From positions 1 through 64,000 of the forward strand of contig NZ_CABPSJ010000006.1 in NCBI RefSeq assembly GCF_902459745.1: a stretch of DNA of 64,000 nt, in the 5' to 3' direction. Positions 9,438 through 19,374 of the stretch are shown piece after piece. The notes under the pieces were generated by a model. The model made no database searches and was not told the DNA's origin. It saw only the letters and a list, made by a program, of their open reading frames with translations. Every line of letters starts with the position of its first letter. The first letter of the stretch is position 1. Both the position numbers and the translations under genes were made by a program. The DNA comes from Pandoraea communis. Lineage in GTDB: Bacteria > Pseudomonadota > Gammaproteobacteria > Burkholderiales > Burkholderiaceae.

Positions 9438-9689
9438 ATGGGTAATCTGTTCGATGAATATCCGGCCTTGCTGGTCTTGCCGGAAGTGTTGCTGGCGATC
9501 GTGATCGTCGCCGCTATTGTAGTGATGCGACGCAAGCCGTCGCCCAAACGCAGGGTTCGCCAGACGCGCGCGATCCGGCCGATGCCGAGCGATACCGTAG
9601 ACCCGATCGATCCTTCGAGCCCGGACCCGGCCGCTCGCGCAGCCGACGATCCGCTCAAGCGGGAAGACTGGTCCGACGATCGTCGCTGA
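9438..9689 (+). CDS. Putative small single-pass membrane protein
   Basis: This 83-residue frame has a good ribosome site (AGGAAGAG, 4 bases before ATG). It encodes one hydrophobic helix (about residues 10-30, LLVLPEVLLAIVIVAAIVV), followed by a basic stretch and an acidic, proline-rich tail. It is divergent from mltA, and its ATG overlaps an alternative mltA ATG inside the four bases CATG. No family is recognised. The RBS and helix favour a real gene, but short frames like this also arise by chance in GC-rich DNA. Confidence 0.45.
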   Translation: MGNLFDEYPALLVLPEVLLAIVIVAAIVVMRRKPSPKRRVRQTRAIRPMPSDTVDPIDPSSPDPAARAADDPLKREDWSDDRR

Positions 9690-9716
9690 GGTTCGAACAC
9701 CGCGCGCCTCCTCGGC

Positions 9717-10091
9717 TCAGTGCAGGGTACGCGGCATGGTGAGCGCGAACTCGGCGATGGGCGCTTCGAAGCGCGTGCCGTCTTCGGCGACGCAGAAGTA
9801 CTCGCCGCGCATGGTGCCGACCGGCGTGGCGACCATCGCCCAGCTCGTGTACTCGAACTGCTCACCGGGTTGCAGGAACGGCTGATGGCCGATCACGCCC
9901 AGACCGTTGACTTCCTGCACATGGTTGTCGCCGTCGGTGATCACCCAGTGACGCGAGATCAGTTGGGCCGGCACTTCCCCGCTGTTGCGAATCGTGATCG
10001 TGTAGGCAAAGGCGAATTGCCGACGGTCCGGTTCCGATTGCTCCGGGAGATATTGCGGGCGCACCGTGACGGTAAATTCATACTGGCTCAT
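9717..10091 (-). CDS. apaG: ApaG/CorD family protein
   Basis: This 124-residue protein is the stand-alone ApaG domain, a small immunoglobulin-like beta fold of uncertain biochemical role (linked to Co/Mg resistance and diadenosine polyphosphate metabolism in enterobacteria). The family segments AFAYTITIRNSGEVPAQL, HWVITDGDN and GVIGHQPFLQPGEQFEYTS are plain. The MSQYEFTV start was taken over the longer frame because it gives the usual length and has AGGA upstream. Confidence 0.93.
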   Translation of the reverse strand: MSQYEFTVTVRPQYLPEQSEPDRRQFAFAYTITIRNSGEVPAQLISRHWVITDGDNHVQEVNGLGVIGHQPFLQPGEQFEYTSWAMVATPVGTMRGEYFCVAEDGTRFEAPIAEFALTMPRTLH

Positions 10092-10163
10092 CGGGTGTTC
10101 CTGTTGCGCATGGTGCTCTCTGATGACGTTCTGGTCTGACAGCTCAGCGCTGCCTAAGGTGTA

Positions 10164-10186
10164 ACGATGCCCGCTACCGGCATCGT
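10164..10186. other. Perfect 8-bp hairpin in the apaG-rpe intergenic region
   Basis: ACGATGCC and GGCATCGT face each other across a 7-base loop. It lies in the 288-base divergent gap between apaG and rpe and has no T-run, so its role is unknown. A TAAAAT hexamer at 10344-10349 may be the rpe -10 box, but no good -35 is seen. Confidence 0.4.
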
Positions 10187-10379
10187 GACGGACGTGCGGC
10201 ACAGGCGCCATCCCGTTTCGCAAGGCATTCTGCGGCAAGTCGTCGCAGGTCGCAACCGGCAAACACGCTGGGAAGGTGCCCGCTCAGGGCGCATTCACAC
10301 CCGCACCTTCGGTTCACTACGGGCAGGGGTCATGCGAAAGCTTTAAAATATCGCTTTTGACGCCATTCCCGGTCCCGCC

Positions 10380-11060
10380 ATGACGCAATTCTGTATCGCC
10401 CCCAGCATCCTGTCCGCCGACTTTGCCCGGCTGGGCGAAGAAGTCCGTAACGTTGTGGCGGCTGGCGCCGACTGGATTCACTTCGACGTGATGGACAACC
10501 ATTATGTTCCCAACCTGACCATCGGCCCGATGGTGTGCGAGGCGATCCGCCCGCACGTCGACGTGCCCATCGACGTACATCTGATGGTACGCCCGGTCGA
10601 CCGCATCGTGCCCGACTTCGCCAAAGCCGGCGCCAACCTGATCACTTTCCACCCGGAAGCCTCGGAACACGTCGATCGCACGCTGAGCCTGATTCGTGAC
10701 AACGGCTGCAAGGCTGGCCTTGTGTTCAACCCCGGTACGCCGCTGCACTATCTCGATCACGTGATGGATCGTCTCGACATGGTGCTCATCATGTCGGTGA
10801 ACCCCGGCTTCGGCGGTCAGTCGTTCATTCCCGAGGCGCTCAACAAGCTGCGCGCCGTGCGCGCACGCATCGACGCCTACACGGCCGAGACCGGCCGCGA
10901 GATCCGTCTGGAAATCGATGGCGGCGTCAAGGTCGACAACATCGCCGAAATCGCCGCCGCCGGCGCCGACACGTTCGTCGCCGGTTCGGCGATCTTCGGC
11001 AAACCCGACTACAAGGCGGTGATCGACCAGATGCGCGCCCAACTGGCGAGCGTGGCATGA
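10380..11060 (+). CDS. rpe: Ribulose-phosphate 3-epimerase
   Basis: This 226-residue TIM-barrel enzyme interconverts ribulose-5-phosphate and xylulose-5-phosphate in the pentose-phosphate pathway. Conserved segments seen are [34 protein letters not shown] (metal-binding His and Asp), [20 protein letters not shown] and the late [10 protein letters not shown]. Its stop overlaps the start of gph (ATGA), so the two are translationally coupled. Confidence 0.97.
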   Translation: MTQFCIAPSILSADFARLGEEVRNVVAAGADWIHFDVMDNHYVPNLTIGPMVCEAIRPHVDVPIDVHLMVRPVDRIVPDFAKAGANLITFHPEASEHVDRTLSLIRDNGCKAGLVFNPGTPLHYLDHVMDRLDMVLIMSVNPGFGGQSFIPEALNKLRAVRARIDAYTAETGREIRLEIDGGVKVDNIAEIAAAGADTFVAGSAIFGKPDYKAVIDQMRAQLASVA

Positions 11061-11773
11061 CCCATACCGCCCCACTCCAACTGGACGGCATCCGCGCAGT
11101 GCTGATCGACCTCGACGGGACGCTCGTCGACACGGCAGGCGACTTCGGCGTGGCGCTCAACGCCATGCTGGCCGATCTGGGCGCAGCGCCCGTGCCGACA
11201 GCGCGTCTGATGACGTTTGTCGGCAAAGGCACGGCCAATCTGGTGCACAAAACCCTCGCCGAGCGCTTCGCCGAGGCCGAAATCGACAGCCTGTTCGAGC
11301 GTGCGCAAGACAAGTACGAAGCCGTCTACACGTCGGTCAACGGCAAGCACACGGCGCTCTACCCGGAAGTGCGCGAAGGACTGGCGGCCTTGCGCGACGC
11401 CGGGCTGCCCGTGGCGTGCATCACCAACAAGCAGCACCGCTTCGCCGTGACGCTGCTTGAGCACTACGACCTGTCCGACCAGTTCGACCTCGTGTACGGC
11501 GGCGATTCGTGGCCCAAGCGCAAGCCCGACCCGATGCCGCTCGTCAAAGCCTGCGAAGCGTTCGGCGTGTTGCCGGCGCAAGCCGTGCTGGTCGGCGACT
11601 CGGGCAACGACGCGCTAGCCGCCCGCGCAGCGGGTTGCCGGTCGCTCACGGTGCCGTATGGCTACAACCATGGCGAATCTGTACAAACGATCGACACGGA
11701 TGGTATAGTCGCCTCAATTCTGGGCGCCGCCCGGGCCATTCTGCCCAAGGCAACGCCCGCGCTGGCGAGCTGA
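11057..11773 (+). CDS. gph: Phosphoglycolate phosphatase
   Basis: This 238-residue HAD-family hydrolase removes phosphate from 2-phosphoglycolate. HAD motif I is [15 protein letters not shown], motif II is in CITNKQ, motif III is the lysine in KRKPDP and motif IV is [15 protein letters not shown]. It overlaps rpe by four bases and lies directly before the trpE leader, an order common in beta- and gamma-proteobacteria. A TATAGT hexamer at 11704-11709 inside its 3' end might belong to a trpE promoter. Confidence 0.95.
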   Translation: MTHTAPLQLDGIRAVLIDLDGTLVDTAGDFGVALNAMLADLGAAPVPTARLMTFVGKGTANLVHKTLAERFAEAEIDSLFERAQDKYEAVYTSVNGKHTALYPEVREGLAALRDAGLPVACITNKQHRFAVTLLEHYDLSDQFDLVYGGDSWPKRKPDPMPLVKACEAFGVLPAQAVLVGDSGNDALAARAAGCRSLTVPYGYNHGESVQTIDTDGIVASILGAARAILPKATPALAS

Positions 11774-11834
11774 ATTCGCCGTCTTCCACACTGCATTCAA
11801 GCGCATGTTCCTGAACAAGAAACGGAGTCTTAGC

Positions 11835-11879
11835 GTGATCGACCGGGGGGCCTGGCCCTGGCGACGCTGGTCCTGCTGA
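11835..11879 (+). CDS. trpL: trpE leader peptide with three Trp codons
   Basis: A GTG-initiated 14-codon frame reads (M)IDRGAWPWRRWSC then TGA, with Trp codons at 11853-11855, 11859-11861 and 11868-11870. ACGGAG lies 7 bases before the GTG. An in-frame ATG at 11805 would give a 24-residue version but has no ribosome site. Three Trp in 14 residues, directly upstream of trpE and followed by competing hairpins, is the design of a trp attenuator: ribosome stalling at Trp codons in Trp starvation would favour read-through. Confidence 0.75.
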   Translation: MIDRGAWPWRRWSC

Positions 11880-11897
11880 ACCCTTCCAAGGGGTGGC

Positions 11898-11936
11898 CGG
11901 GACCGCTGAAGTTCGTCTTCAGTAACCCGTTTCTTG
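11898..11936 (+). terminator. Candidate trpE attenuator hairpin
   Basis: CTGAAG/CTTCAG (11906-11911, 11917-11922) forms the upper stem and CGGG/CCCG (11898-11901, 11926-11929) the lower stem, followed by TTTCTTG. A competing pairing joins GGTCC at 11869-11873, overlapping the last Trp codon, to GGACC at 11900-11904, which would open the lower stem. The T-run is short, so termination strength is uncertain. Confidence 0.5.
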
Positions 11937-12159
11937 CATCGTTGTTGTTCCCAAGAAGTTACACATCGGCACGCCATGTCGCACGGCGCGCGGATTCGCC
12001 GAGACGCGGTAATCGCCGTCGCATCGTAAGTGCGCGCGCGTTCGCCGTGATCCGGTGTGGGTCAGCACATCCACCCCGACACGACTCAGGTATTCTCAAC
12101 GCCAATCCACGCCGATTCTGCGGGACTACCCGCCGGCAAACTTGCAGGCAGAGTGCAAC

Positions 12160-13665
12160 ATGACCGAACTCGAATTCAAATCGCTGGCCAATCAAGGCTT
12201 CAATCGCATTCCGCTGATCGCCGAGGCTTTCGCCGATCTCGACACCCCACTCTCGCTGTATCTCAAGCTGGCGCTGGGCGACCGGCGTGGCGCGAACACC
12301 TTCCTGCTCGAATCGGTCGTCGGCGGCGAGCGCTTCGGCCGCTACTCGTTCATCGGCCTGTCCGCCCGCACGTTGCTGCGCAGCTTCGGTCCGAAGACCG
12401 AGGTCGTGCGCGACGGTGCCGTCGTCGAGACGCACCACGGCGATCCACTCGAATTCATCACCCAGTTCCAGGCGCGCTTCAAAGTGGCATTGCGCCCCGG
12501 CATGCCGCGTTTTTGCGGTGGCCTGGCCGGCTACTTCGGCTACGACGCCGTGCGCTACATCGAGAAGAAGCTCGCGCACACCACCCCGCGCGACGATCTG
12601 AATCTGCCCGACATTCAGTTGCTGCTCACGGAAGAACTCGCCGTGATCGACAACCTGACCGGCAAGCTCTACCTCATCATTTACGCGGACCCCACGCAGC
12701 CGGAAGCGTATTCGAAGGCACGCCTGCGTCTGCGCGAGTTGCGCGCTCGTCTGAAGGCGCCGGTCGATGCCCCCGTCACGTCCGGCAGCGTGCGCACCGA
12801 CACCTTCCGCGAGTTCGCCAAGCCGGATTACCTCGCGGCCGTCGCGAAGGCCAAGGAAGCCATCGAAGCCGGCGAACTGATGCAAGTGCAAGTCGGCCAA
12901 CGCCTCATCAAGCCGTATCGCGACGCCCCACTGTCGCTCTATCGCGCGTTGCGCTCGCTCAACCCGTCGCCGTACATGTATTTCTACAACTTCGGCGATT
13001 TTCAGGTCGTCGGCGCGTCGCCCGAAATCCTCGTGCGTCAGGAGCGTCGCCAGACACCGGACGGCGAGCACGAAATCGTCACGATTCGCCCGCTTGCCGG
13101 CACGCGCCCGCGTGGCGCCACGCCCGAGCGCGATGCGGAACTGGCCACCGAATTGCTTTGCGATCCAAAAGAAGTTGCCGAGCACGTCATGCTCATCGAT
13201 CTGGCACGTAACGACGTGGGCCGCATTGCACAGACGGGCACCGTCGAAGTCACCGACAAGATGGTCATCGAGAAGTACTCGCATGTGCAGCACATCGTGA
13301 GTTCGGTGGAAGGCCGTCTGCAACCGGGGCTGTCCAACATCGACGTGCTGCGCGCCACGTTCCCGGCCGGCACGCTCACCGGCGCGCCGAAAGTTCGCGC
13401 CATGGAACTGATCGACGAACTCGAGCCGGTCAAGCGCGGCCTGTATGGCGGCGCCGTAGGCTATCTGTCGTTCGGCGGCGAAATGGATGTCGCCATCGCG
13501 ATTCGCACCGGCGTCATCAAGGACGGCAATCTGTATGTGCAAGCCGCTGCCGGTATCGTGGCCGACTCGGTGCCCGAATCCGAATGGCAAGAGACGGAAA
13601 ACAAGGCCCGCGCCGTGCTGCGTGCGGCCGAACAGGTGCAGGACGGTCTGGACGCCGAGTTCTGA
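12160..13665 (+). CDS. trpE: Anthranilate synthase component I
   Basis: This 501-residue enzyme makes anthranilate from chorismate with ammonia delivered by TrpG, the first committed step of tryptophan synthesis. The N-terminal Trp-feedback motif LLES occurs in FLLESVVGGERFGRYSFIG. The chorismate-binding domain shows ELMQVQVGQRL, SPEILVR, IRPLAGTRPRG, EHVMLIDLARNDVGR, GTLTGAPKVRAMELID and GGAVGYLSF. The MTELEFKS start was chosen over an upstream frame that would run into the leader. A strong hairpin follows the gene, so trpE is separated from trpGDC both by distance and by termination. Confidence 0.97.
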   Translation: MTELEFKSLANQGFNRIPLIAEAFADLDTPLSLYLKLALGDRRGANTFLLESVVGGERFGRYSFIGLSARTLLRSFGPKTEVVRDGAVVETHHGDPLEFITQFQARFKVALRPGMPRFCGGLAGYFGYDAVRYIEKKLAHTTPRDDLNLPDIQLLLTEELAVIDNLTGKLYLIIYADPTQPEAYSKARLRLRELRARLKAPVDAPVTSGSVRTDTFREFAKPDYLAAVAKAKEAIEAGELMQVQVGQRLIKPYRDAPLSLYRALRSLNPSPYMYFYNFGDFQVVGASPEILVRQERRQTPDGEHEIVTIRPLAGTRPRGATPERDAELATELLCDPKEVAEHVMLIDLARNDVGRIAQTGTVEVTDKMVIEKYSHVQHIVSSVEGRLQPGLSNIDVLRATFPAGTLTGAPKVRAMELIDELEPVKRGLYGGAVGYLSFGGEMDVAIAIRTGVIKDGNLYVQAAAGIVADSVPESEWQETENKARAVLRAAEQVQDGLDAEF

Positions 13666-13777
13666 TCCGCACGGCGGCGCCATCCACGTCTCGCGCCGCC
13701 GCACCAATATGACGCACGCCGCGGTTTGAAACGCTCACGCGTTCCCTATATGGCATTGGCGTGACATCGATATTCGC

Positions 13778-13824
13778 AGGGCCCTGAATCGATCCTCTAC
13801 TCGATTCGGGGCCCTTGTTGATTT
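13778..13824 (+). terminator. Strong hairpin terminator after trpE
   Basis: AGGGCCCTGAATCGA (13778-13792) pairs along all 15 positions, one a G-T wobble, with 13801-13815 across an 8-base loop. TTGTTGATTT follows. It most likely ends the rpe-gph-trpE transcript. Confidence 0.75.
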
Positions 13825-13917
13825 AGCACAACCGTTCGCTTTTTTTAGCGCCTCCGGTATACGCCGATTGACGTCACCACGCTATAGTTAGGCGTCCGTC
13901 GGGAGGTCGAAGCTTTT

Positions 13918-15495
13918 ATGGCGAAATCATGCATTTCACCTATGCGTTCCGGCGTCGCAAACTCCTTTGCGATTGCCACGATAGCCGCACTTGTTACTAC
14001 CCTGCTTAGTGGTTGTCTTTCGATGGCGCCGACTTATGAGCGCCCTGCGGCCCCGGTGGCCGATGTGTGGACACCCGATGTCAGTACATCCCCCGCCACT
14101 GCGGCGGCGCAGCCTGCGTCCATGCTCGATTGGCGAGAATATTTCGCCGATCCGCAGTTGCGCACGCTCATCGAAACCGCGTTGGCCAACAATCGCGATC
14201 TGCGCGTCGCACTTGCTCGTGTCGAACAGGCGCGGGCGGCCTATGGCATTCAACGCGCCGATCTGTTTCCGTCGCTGGGTGCCGGCGCGAGCGAGACACG
14301 TCAGCGGGTACCCGGCGATCTGAGCCTCACCGGCAAGCCCTATATCAGCAGCCAATATCAGGTCGGCCTCGGCCTGTCGACGTGGGAACTGGACTTCTGG
14401 GGCCGCATCCGCAACCTGAAGGACGCCGCGCTAGACGAATATTTGGCCTCCGATGCATCTCGCCGCGCCCTCGAGCTGAGCCTGATCTCGCAAGTCGCAC
14501 AGACGTGGCTGAGCCTGCGCGAGTTGGACGAACGCATTGCCCTGGCGCAGCAAACGGTCGATAGCCGTGCCGAGTCGCTGCGCATCTTCACGCGTCGCGA
14601 GCAGGTCGGCTCGACGTCGAAGCTCGATCTCACCGAAGTCACCACCCTCTGGCAGCAAGCGCGTGCGCTCGTCACACAACTCCAGCAACAACGCGCCACG
14701 CAGGCCCACACGTTGCAAGTGCTGGTGGGCACACCGATCGACACCTCGCCGCTGGCGCTCGACCACACGGCCGACGACGCCCGCCTGATGCGCGATCTCC
14801 AACCCGGCCTGCCGTCGTCGTTGCTCGAAGACCGGCCGGACATCATGGCTGCCGAGTATCAATTGCGCGCCGCCCACGCGAACATCGGCGCAGCCCGCGC
14901 GGCCTTCTTCCCGCAGATCACGCTTACCGGCTCGGTCGGCACGGCGAGCAGCGCACTTGACGGCTTGTTCACCGCCGGCAGCGCCGCATGGACGTTCACG
15001 CCGAGCATCAATATCCCGATCTTCCAGGGCGGACGCCTCGTGAACAACCTCGATCTCGCCGAAGCCCGTCGCGTCGAGTCCGTCGCGAACTACGAGAAGA
15101 CGATTCAGGAGGCATTCCGCGATGTCGCCGACGCCCTGAGCGCGCGCCGCTGGCTGGCCGATCAGGTCACGATCCTGCAAGCCACGCAGGATGCCCAGGC
15201 CGAGCGCGCGCGGCTCGCGAAGCTGCGTTACGACCACGGCGCGGCCGCGTTCCTCGAAGTGCTCGACGCCCAGCGCGATCTCCTCGCCATCGAACAACAA
15301 ACGGTGCAGACGCGCCGCGCACTGCTGTCCGCGCGCGTGGCGCTCTACACGGCGCTCGGGGGCGGCAGCCGCCTCATGCCCGCCGCCGACGCCCCCGGTG
15401 GACCGTTCGCCCGCACGCCTCGCGTCGTCGAGCCATCGCCGCCCGGCGCGGTTGGCGCAGCGAGTCCGGCGAACGCCGTACCGGCCGTCCAATAA
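13918..15495 (+). CDS. Outer-membrane efflux lipoprotein (NodT/OprM family)
   Basis: This 525-residue TolC-like outer-membrane factor is the exit duct of a tripartite efflux system. It has a signal peptide with lipobox LLSGC (Cys 33) followed by the family opening MAPTYERPAAPV. Two repeats of outer-membrane efflux helices follow (about 75-260 and 285-470), with LGLSTWELDFWGRIRNLKDAA and EDRPDIMAAEYQLRAAHANIG as hallmarks. GGGAGG lies 11 bases before the ATG, a little far; the ATG at codon 9 is an alternative start. The periplasmic adaptor begins 17 bases downstream, so the duct probably works with the ABC exporter encoded next. Confidence 0.93.
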   Translation: MAKSCISPMRSGVANSFAIATIAALVTTLLSGCLSMAPTYERPAAPVADVWTPDVSTSPATAAAQPASMLDWREYFADPQLRTLIETALANNRDLRVALARVEQARAAYGIQRADLFPSLGAGASETRQRVPGDLSLTGKPYISSQYQVGLGLSTWELDFWGRIRNLKDAALDEYLASDASRRALELSLISQVAQTWLSLRELDERIALAQQTVDSRAESLRIFTRREQVGSTSKLDLTEVTTLWQQARALVTQLQQQRATQAHTLQVLVGTPIDTSPLALDHTADDARLMRDLQPGLPSSLLEDRPDIMAAEYQLRAAHANIGAARAAFFPQITLTGSVGTASSALDGLFTAGSAAWTFTPSINIPIFQGGRLVNNLDLAEARRVESVANYEKTIQEAFRDVADALSARRWLADQVTILQATQDAQAERARLAKLRYDHGAAAFLEVLDAQRDLLAIEQQTVQTRRALLSARVALYTALGGGSRLMPAADAPGGPFARTPRVVEPSPPGAVGAASPANAVPAVQ

Positions 15496-15512
15496 AGTCA
15501 AAAAGGCTAAAT

Positions 15513-16586
15513 ATGACGCTTCCCAATGCCAAGAAGCTGGTTCCCGCACTGATCGTGCTAGCGGTCGTCGGGCTGGGTTGGTACGGATGGAAAACCTATA
15601 GCCACTCGGGCCCCGGCGCCGGTTTCGCAAGCGGCAACGGCCGCATCGAAGCCACTGAGGTCGACGTGGCCACCAAGCTCGCCGGACGTGTCGAAGCCAT
15701 CTACGTCCGGGAGGGCGATTTCGTGAAGGCGGGTCAGGTACTCGCCAAGATGCAGATCGACACGCTCAACGCCCAGCGCGATGAAGCCCGCGCGCAGTAC
15801 CAGCAGGCCGTGACCAACGTCGCGGCGATTCAGGCGCAGGCGGCAGCAAGGTTGTCCGACAAGGCGACGGCCGAAGCCAATGTCGCCGCACGCGAGGCCG
15901 AACTCGACGCGGCCCAGCGCCGACTGTCGCGCTCGGAGACGCTATCGAAGGAAGGCGCCTCGTCGGTGCAAGAGTTGGACGACGACCGAGCGCGGGTTCG
16001 CAGCACACGTGCCGCCGTCACTGCCGCGCGCGCGCAGGTGGCTGCCGCGCAGTCTGCGGTCGAGGCCGCCAACGCGCAGGTCACGGGCGCGAAGTCGACG
16101 GTGCAGGCCGTGCAGGCCACCGTCACTCGCATCGAAGCCGATATCGCGGACAGCGACCTCAAGGCGCCGCGCGACGGCCGGGTGCAATACCGCGTGGCCC
16201 AACCGGGTGAGGTGCTCGCGGCCGGCGGCAAGGTTCTCAATCTCGTCGACCTGTCGGATGTATACATGACGTTTTTCCTGCCCGAAACGGTGGCAGGGCG
16301 TCTGGCCATCGGCGCCGAAGCGCACATCATTCTCGACGCGGCGCCGCAGTATGTGATTCCCGCGAGCATCTCGTTCGTCTCCAGCACGGCGCAGTTCACG
16401 CCCAAGACGGTGGAGACCGAGAGCGAGCGCCAGAAGCTGATGTTCCGCGTGCGCGCTCAGATCGCGCCGGCGTTGCTGCAACAGCATTTGTCGCTCGTGA
16501 AGACGGGCCTGCCCGGTGTGACGTGGGTGAAGACCGATAGTCAGGCAGCCTGGCCCGCCCAGTTGCAGACCAAGCTGCCGCAGTGA
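15513..16586 (+). CDS. HlyD-family periplasmic adaptor (YhiI-like)
   Basis: This 357-residue membrane-fusion protein bridges an inner-membrane ABC exporter to the outer-membrane duct. It has one N-terminal membrane helix (about residues 8-27). The first biotinyl-lipoyl half follows ([27 protein letters not shown]). Residues ~80-195 form a long alanine- and glutamine-rich coiled coil, then comes the second lipoyl half ([20 protein letters not shown]) and a beta-barrel domain. Length and operon order match E. coli yhiI, which precedes rbbA and yhhJ. It ends 10 bases before the ABC gene. Confidence 0.93.
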   Translation: MTLPNAKKLVPALIVLAVVGLGWYGWKTYSHSGPGAGFASGNGRIEATEVDVATKLAGRVEAIYVREGDFVKAGQVLAKMQIDTLNAQRDEARAQYQQAVTNVAAIQAQAAARLSDKATAEANVAAREAELDAAQRRLSRSETLSKEGASSVQELDDDRARVRSTRAAVTAARAQVAAAQSAVEAANAQVTGAKSTVQAVQATVTRIEADIADSDLKAPRDGRVQYRVAQPGEVLAAGGKVLNLVDLSDVYMTFFLPETVAGRLAIGAEAHIILDAAPQYVIPASISFVSSTAQFTPKTVETESERQKLMFRVRAQIAPALLQQHLSLVKTGLPGVTWVKTDSQAAWPAQLQTKLPQ

Positions 16587-16596
16587 GCCTCGCAAC

Positions 16597-19374
16597 ATGA
16601 CGGCGCCCCCCTCGCTTTCGTCCCCGCCGGGCCACGACGTGCCGCCGGTCGTACACATGGCCGGCGTGACGCTGCGTTACGGCCGCAAGACCGTTGCTCT
16701 GAACGACGTCAGCATCGACATTCCGGCCAACGGCATGGTCGGCCTGATCGGGCCGGACGGTGTGGGCAAGTCCACGCTACTCTCGCTCATTGCTGGCGCG
16801 CGCGCGGTGCAGACGGGCACGGTCGAAGCGCTCGGCGGCAATATGGCGAGCAAGGCGCACCGCGATCTCGTGTGCCCGCGCATCGCTTACATGCCGCAAG
16901 GACTCGGCAGGAATCTCTACCCGACGCTCTCTGTCGAAGAGAACCTGCAGTTCTTCGCACGCCTGTTCGGCCACGACGCCGCCGAGCGTCGCCGCCGCAT
17001 CGACGACCTTACGCGCAGCACCGGCCTGTATCCATTTCTCGATCGGCCGGCGGGCAAGCTCTCGGGCGGCATGAAGCAAAAGCTCGGCCTGTGCTGCGCG
17101 TTGATTCACGACCCGGATCTGTTGATTCTCGACGAGCCGACGACGGGCGTCGATCCGCTCGCCCGCGCGCAGTTCTGGGATCTGATCGCACGCATTCGCC
17201 GGGAGCGACCGGCCATGAGCGTGATCGTCGCCACCGCCTACATGGACGAAGCGCAGCGTTTCGACTGGCTCGTGGCGATGGATGCGGGCCATGTGCTCGC
17301 GACCGGCACGCCGGCCGAGTTGCTGGCGCGCACGCACTGCGCCACCCTCGAAGCCGCTTTTATCGCGCTGTTGCCGGACGAAGAGAAGACCGGCTATGAA
17401 CCGGTCTCGATTCCGCCACTGCAGGTCGACGAGCACACGGAGATCGCCATCGAGGCCAAGCGTCTGACGATGCGTTTCGGCGATTTCGTGGCGGTGGATC
17501 ACGTGGATTTTCGTATCCGTCGCGGCGAGATCTTCGGCTTTCTCGGCTCGAACGGCTGCGGCAAGTCGACCACGATGAAGATGCTCACCGGCTTGCTGCA
17601 AGCAAGCGAGGGGCAGGCGTGGCTGTTCGGCAACGAAGTCGATCCGAAGGACATCGGCACCCGTCGCCGCGTGGGTTACATGTCGCAAGCGTTCTCGCTC
17701 TATACCGAGCTGACGGTGCATCAGAACCTCGTGCTGCACGCGCGGCTGTTCCACGTGCCCGAGGCAGACGTCGACGCCCGCGTGGCGGAGATGGTGCAAC
17801 GCTTCGGCCTCGCCGATGAGCTTGACGCCCTGCCCGACAGCATTCCGCTGGGCATGCGCCAGCGTCTGTCGCTCGCCGTGGCAATGGTGCACCGACCCGA
17901 ATTGCTGATTCTCGACGAGCCGACGTCGGGCGTCGATCCGGTGGCACGCGACAACTTCTGGCGGCTGCTGGTGGAGTTGTCGCGCCGGGACCGCGTGACG
18001 ATCTTCATTTCCACTCACTTCATGAACGAGGCCGAGCGCTGCGACCGCATTTCGCTGATGCACGCGGGCAAGGTACTTGTGTCCGATCCGCCTGCGAAGA
18101 TCACGCAAGATAAGGGCGCGGCCACGCTCGAGCAGGCTTTCATCGAATACCTTGTCGAAGCGGGCGGCGGCAAGACTGAAACGCCCGAGACGCCCACGCC
18201 GGCAGTGCCCGGACCCGTGCCCGCCGAAGCGACGCAAGCGCAGCACAAGGCGTTCTCGCTCAACCGCATGATCAGCTATCTCTGGCGCGAAACGCTGGAG
18301 CTGCAACGCGATCCGGTACGCGCCACACTCGCGCTGGTTGGCTCGCTCGTGTTGATGCTCGTGATGGGCTACGGCATCAGTCTGGATGTGGAAGACTTGC
18401 GCTACGCCGTGCTCGACCGCGATCAGACCACGCTGAGTCAGAACTACGCGCTCAATATCTCGGGGTCGCGCTACTTCATCGAACAACCTCCGATCACCGA
18501 CTACGAGGACATGGACAAGCGGCTGCGCAGCGGCGAACTGTCGCTGGCTATCGAGATTCCGCCGGGGTTCGCCCGTGACGTGTCGCACGGCAAGACCGTA
18601 CAGATCGGCGCGTGGATCGACGGCGCGATGCCGTTGCGCGCGGAGACGGTGCAGGGCTACGTGCAGGGCATGCACCAGAACTGGCTGGCCGATGAGGCCC
18701 TGCGCCGGCTCGGTGTGCGCCTGACGGCATCGCTCGATATCGTGACGCGCTATCGTTACAACCCCGACGTGAAGAGTCTGCCGGCGATGGTGCCTGCGGT
18801 GATTCCGCTGCTCTTGCTAATGCTGCCCGCGATGCTCACGGCGTTGTCCGTGGTGCGGGAGAAGGAACTCGGCTCGATTCTGAATCTGTACGTGACCCCG
18901 GTAACGCGAACGGAATTCCTGATCGGCAAGCAGATCCCGTATGTCGCGCTGGCGATGTTGAATTTCCTGCTCATGGCATTGATCGCCGTGACGCTGTTCG
19001 GCGTGCCGATCAAGGGCAGCTTCCTCACGCTGACGACCGCCATCTTTATTTTCAACGTCGTCGCCACCGGCATTGGCCTGCTCGCGTCGACGTTTACCCG
19101 CAGTCAGATCGCGGCTTTGTTCTTCACGATGATCGGCACGATGATTCCGGCGATCCAGTTCTGTGGAATGCTCACGCCAGTGCCGTCGATGGAGGGCTCA
19201 GGCCGGCTTATCGGCGAGATCTATCCGGCGACTTACATGCTCATCATCAGCCGCGGCGTCTTCAACAAGGCGCTCGGGTTTGCCGATCTCGGCAGCGCCT
19301 TCTGGCCGATGCTCGTCGCCGTACCGGTCATTCTGGGCGTCACGATCCTGATGCTCAAGAAACAGGACAAGTGA
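16597..19374 (+). CDS. rbbA: Fused ABC-2 exporter: two ATPase domains plus permease (RbbA-like)
   Basis: This 925-residue protein joins two ABC ATPases and an ABC-2 membrane domain. The first ATPase has Walker [10 protein letters not shown] near residue 53, signature [10 protein letters not shown] and Walker [14 protein letters not shown]. The second has Walker [10 protein letters not shown] near residue 315 and Walker [14 protein letters not shown], but its signature is degenerate (PLGMRQRLS). From about residue 557 come an N-terminal membrane helix, a large periplasmic loop and five or six C-terminal helices typical of ABC-2 permeases. Size and order match RbbA (911 residues in E. coli). 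Substrate is unknown; E. coli RbbA has also been reported as ribosome-associated, which sequence cannot test here. Confidence 0.93.
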   Translation: MTAPPSLSSPPGHDVPPVVHMAGVTLRYGRKTVALNDVSIDIPANGMVGLIGPDGVGKSTLLSLIAGARAVQTGTVEALGGNMASKAHRDLVCPRIAYMPQGLGRNLYPTLSVEENLQFFARLFGHDAAERRRRIDDLTRSTGLYPFLDRPAGKLSGGMKQKLGLCCALIHDPDLLILDEPTTGVDPLARAQFWDLIARIRRERPAMSVIVATAYMDEAQRFDWLVAMDAGHVLATGTPAELLARTHCATLEAAFIALLPDEEKTGYEPVSIPPLQVDEHTEIAIEAKRLTMRFGDFVAVDHVDFRIRRGEIFGFLGSNGCGKSTTMKMLTGLLQASEGQAWLFGNEVDPKDIGTRRRVGYMSQAFSLYTELTVHQNLVLHARLFHVPEADVDARVAEMVQRFGLADELDALPDSIPLGMRQRLSLAVAMVHRPELLILDEPTSGVDPVARDNFWRLLVELSRRDRVTIFISTHFMNEAERCDRISLMHAGKVLVSDPPAKITQDKGAATLEQAFIEYLVEAGGGKTETPETPTPAVPGPVPAEATQAQHKAFSLNRMISYLWRETLELQRDPVRATLALVGSLVLMLVMGYGISLDVEDLRYAVLDRDQTTLSQNYALNISGSRYFIEQPPITDYEDMDKRLRSGELSLAIEIPPGFARDVSHGKTVQIGAWIDGAMPLRAETVQGYVQGMHQNWLADEALRRLGVRLTASLDIVTRYRYNPDVKSLPAMVPAVIPLLLLMLPAMLTALSVVREKELGSILNLYVTPVTRTEFLIGKQIPYVALAMLNFLLMALIAVTLFGVPIKGSFLTLTTAIFIFNVVATGIGLLASTFTRSQIAALFFTMIGTMIPAIQFCGMLTPVPSMEGSGRLIGEIYPATYMLIISRGVFNKALGFADLGSAFWPMLVAVPVILGVTILMLKKQDK

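Noticed and set aside
11959-13707. A 582-codon open frame antisense to trpE
   Set aside because: Arg/His/Asp-rich composition typical of antisense frames in GC-rich genes; trpE is certain.
16777-18675. A 632-codon open frame antisense to the RbbA-like gene
   Set aside because: Shadow of a well-supported gene; no family features.
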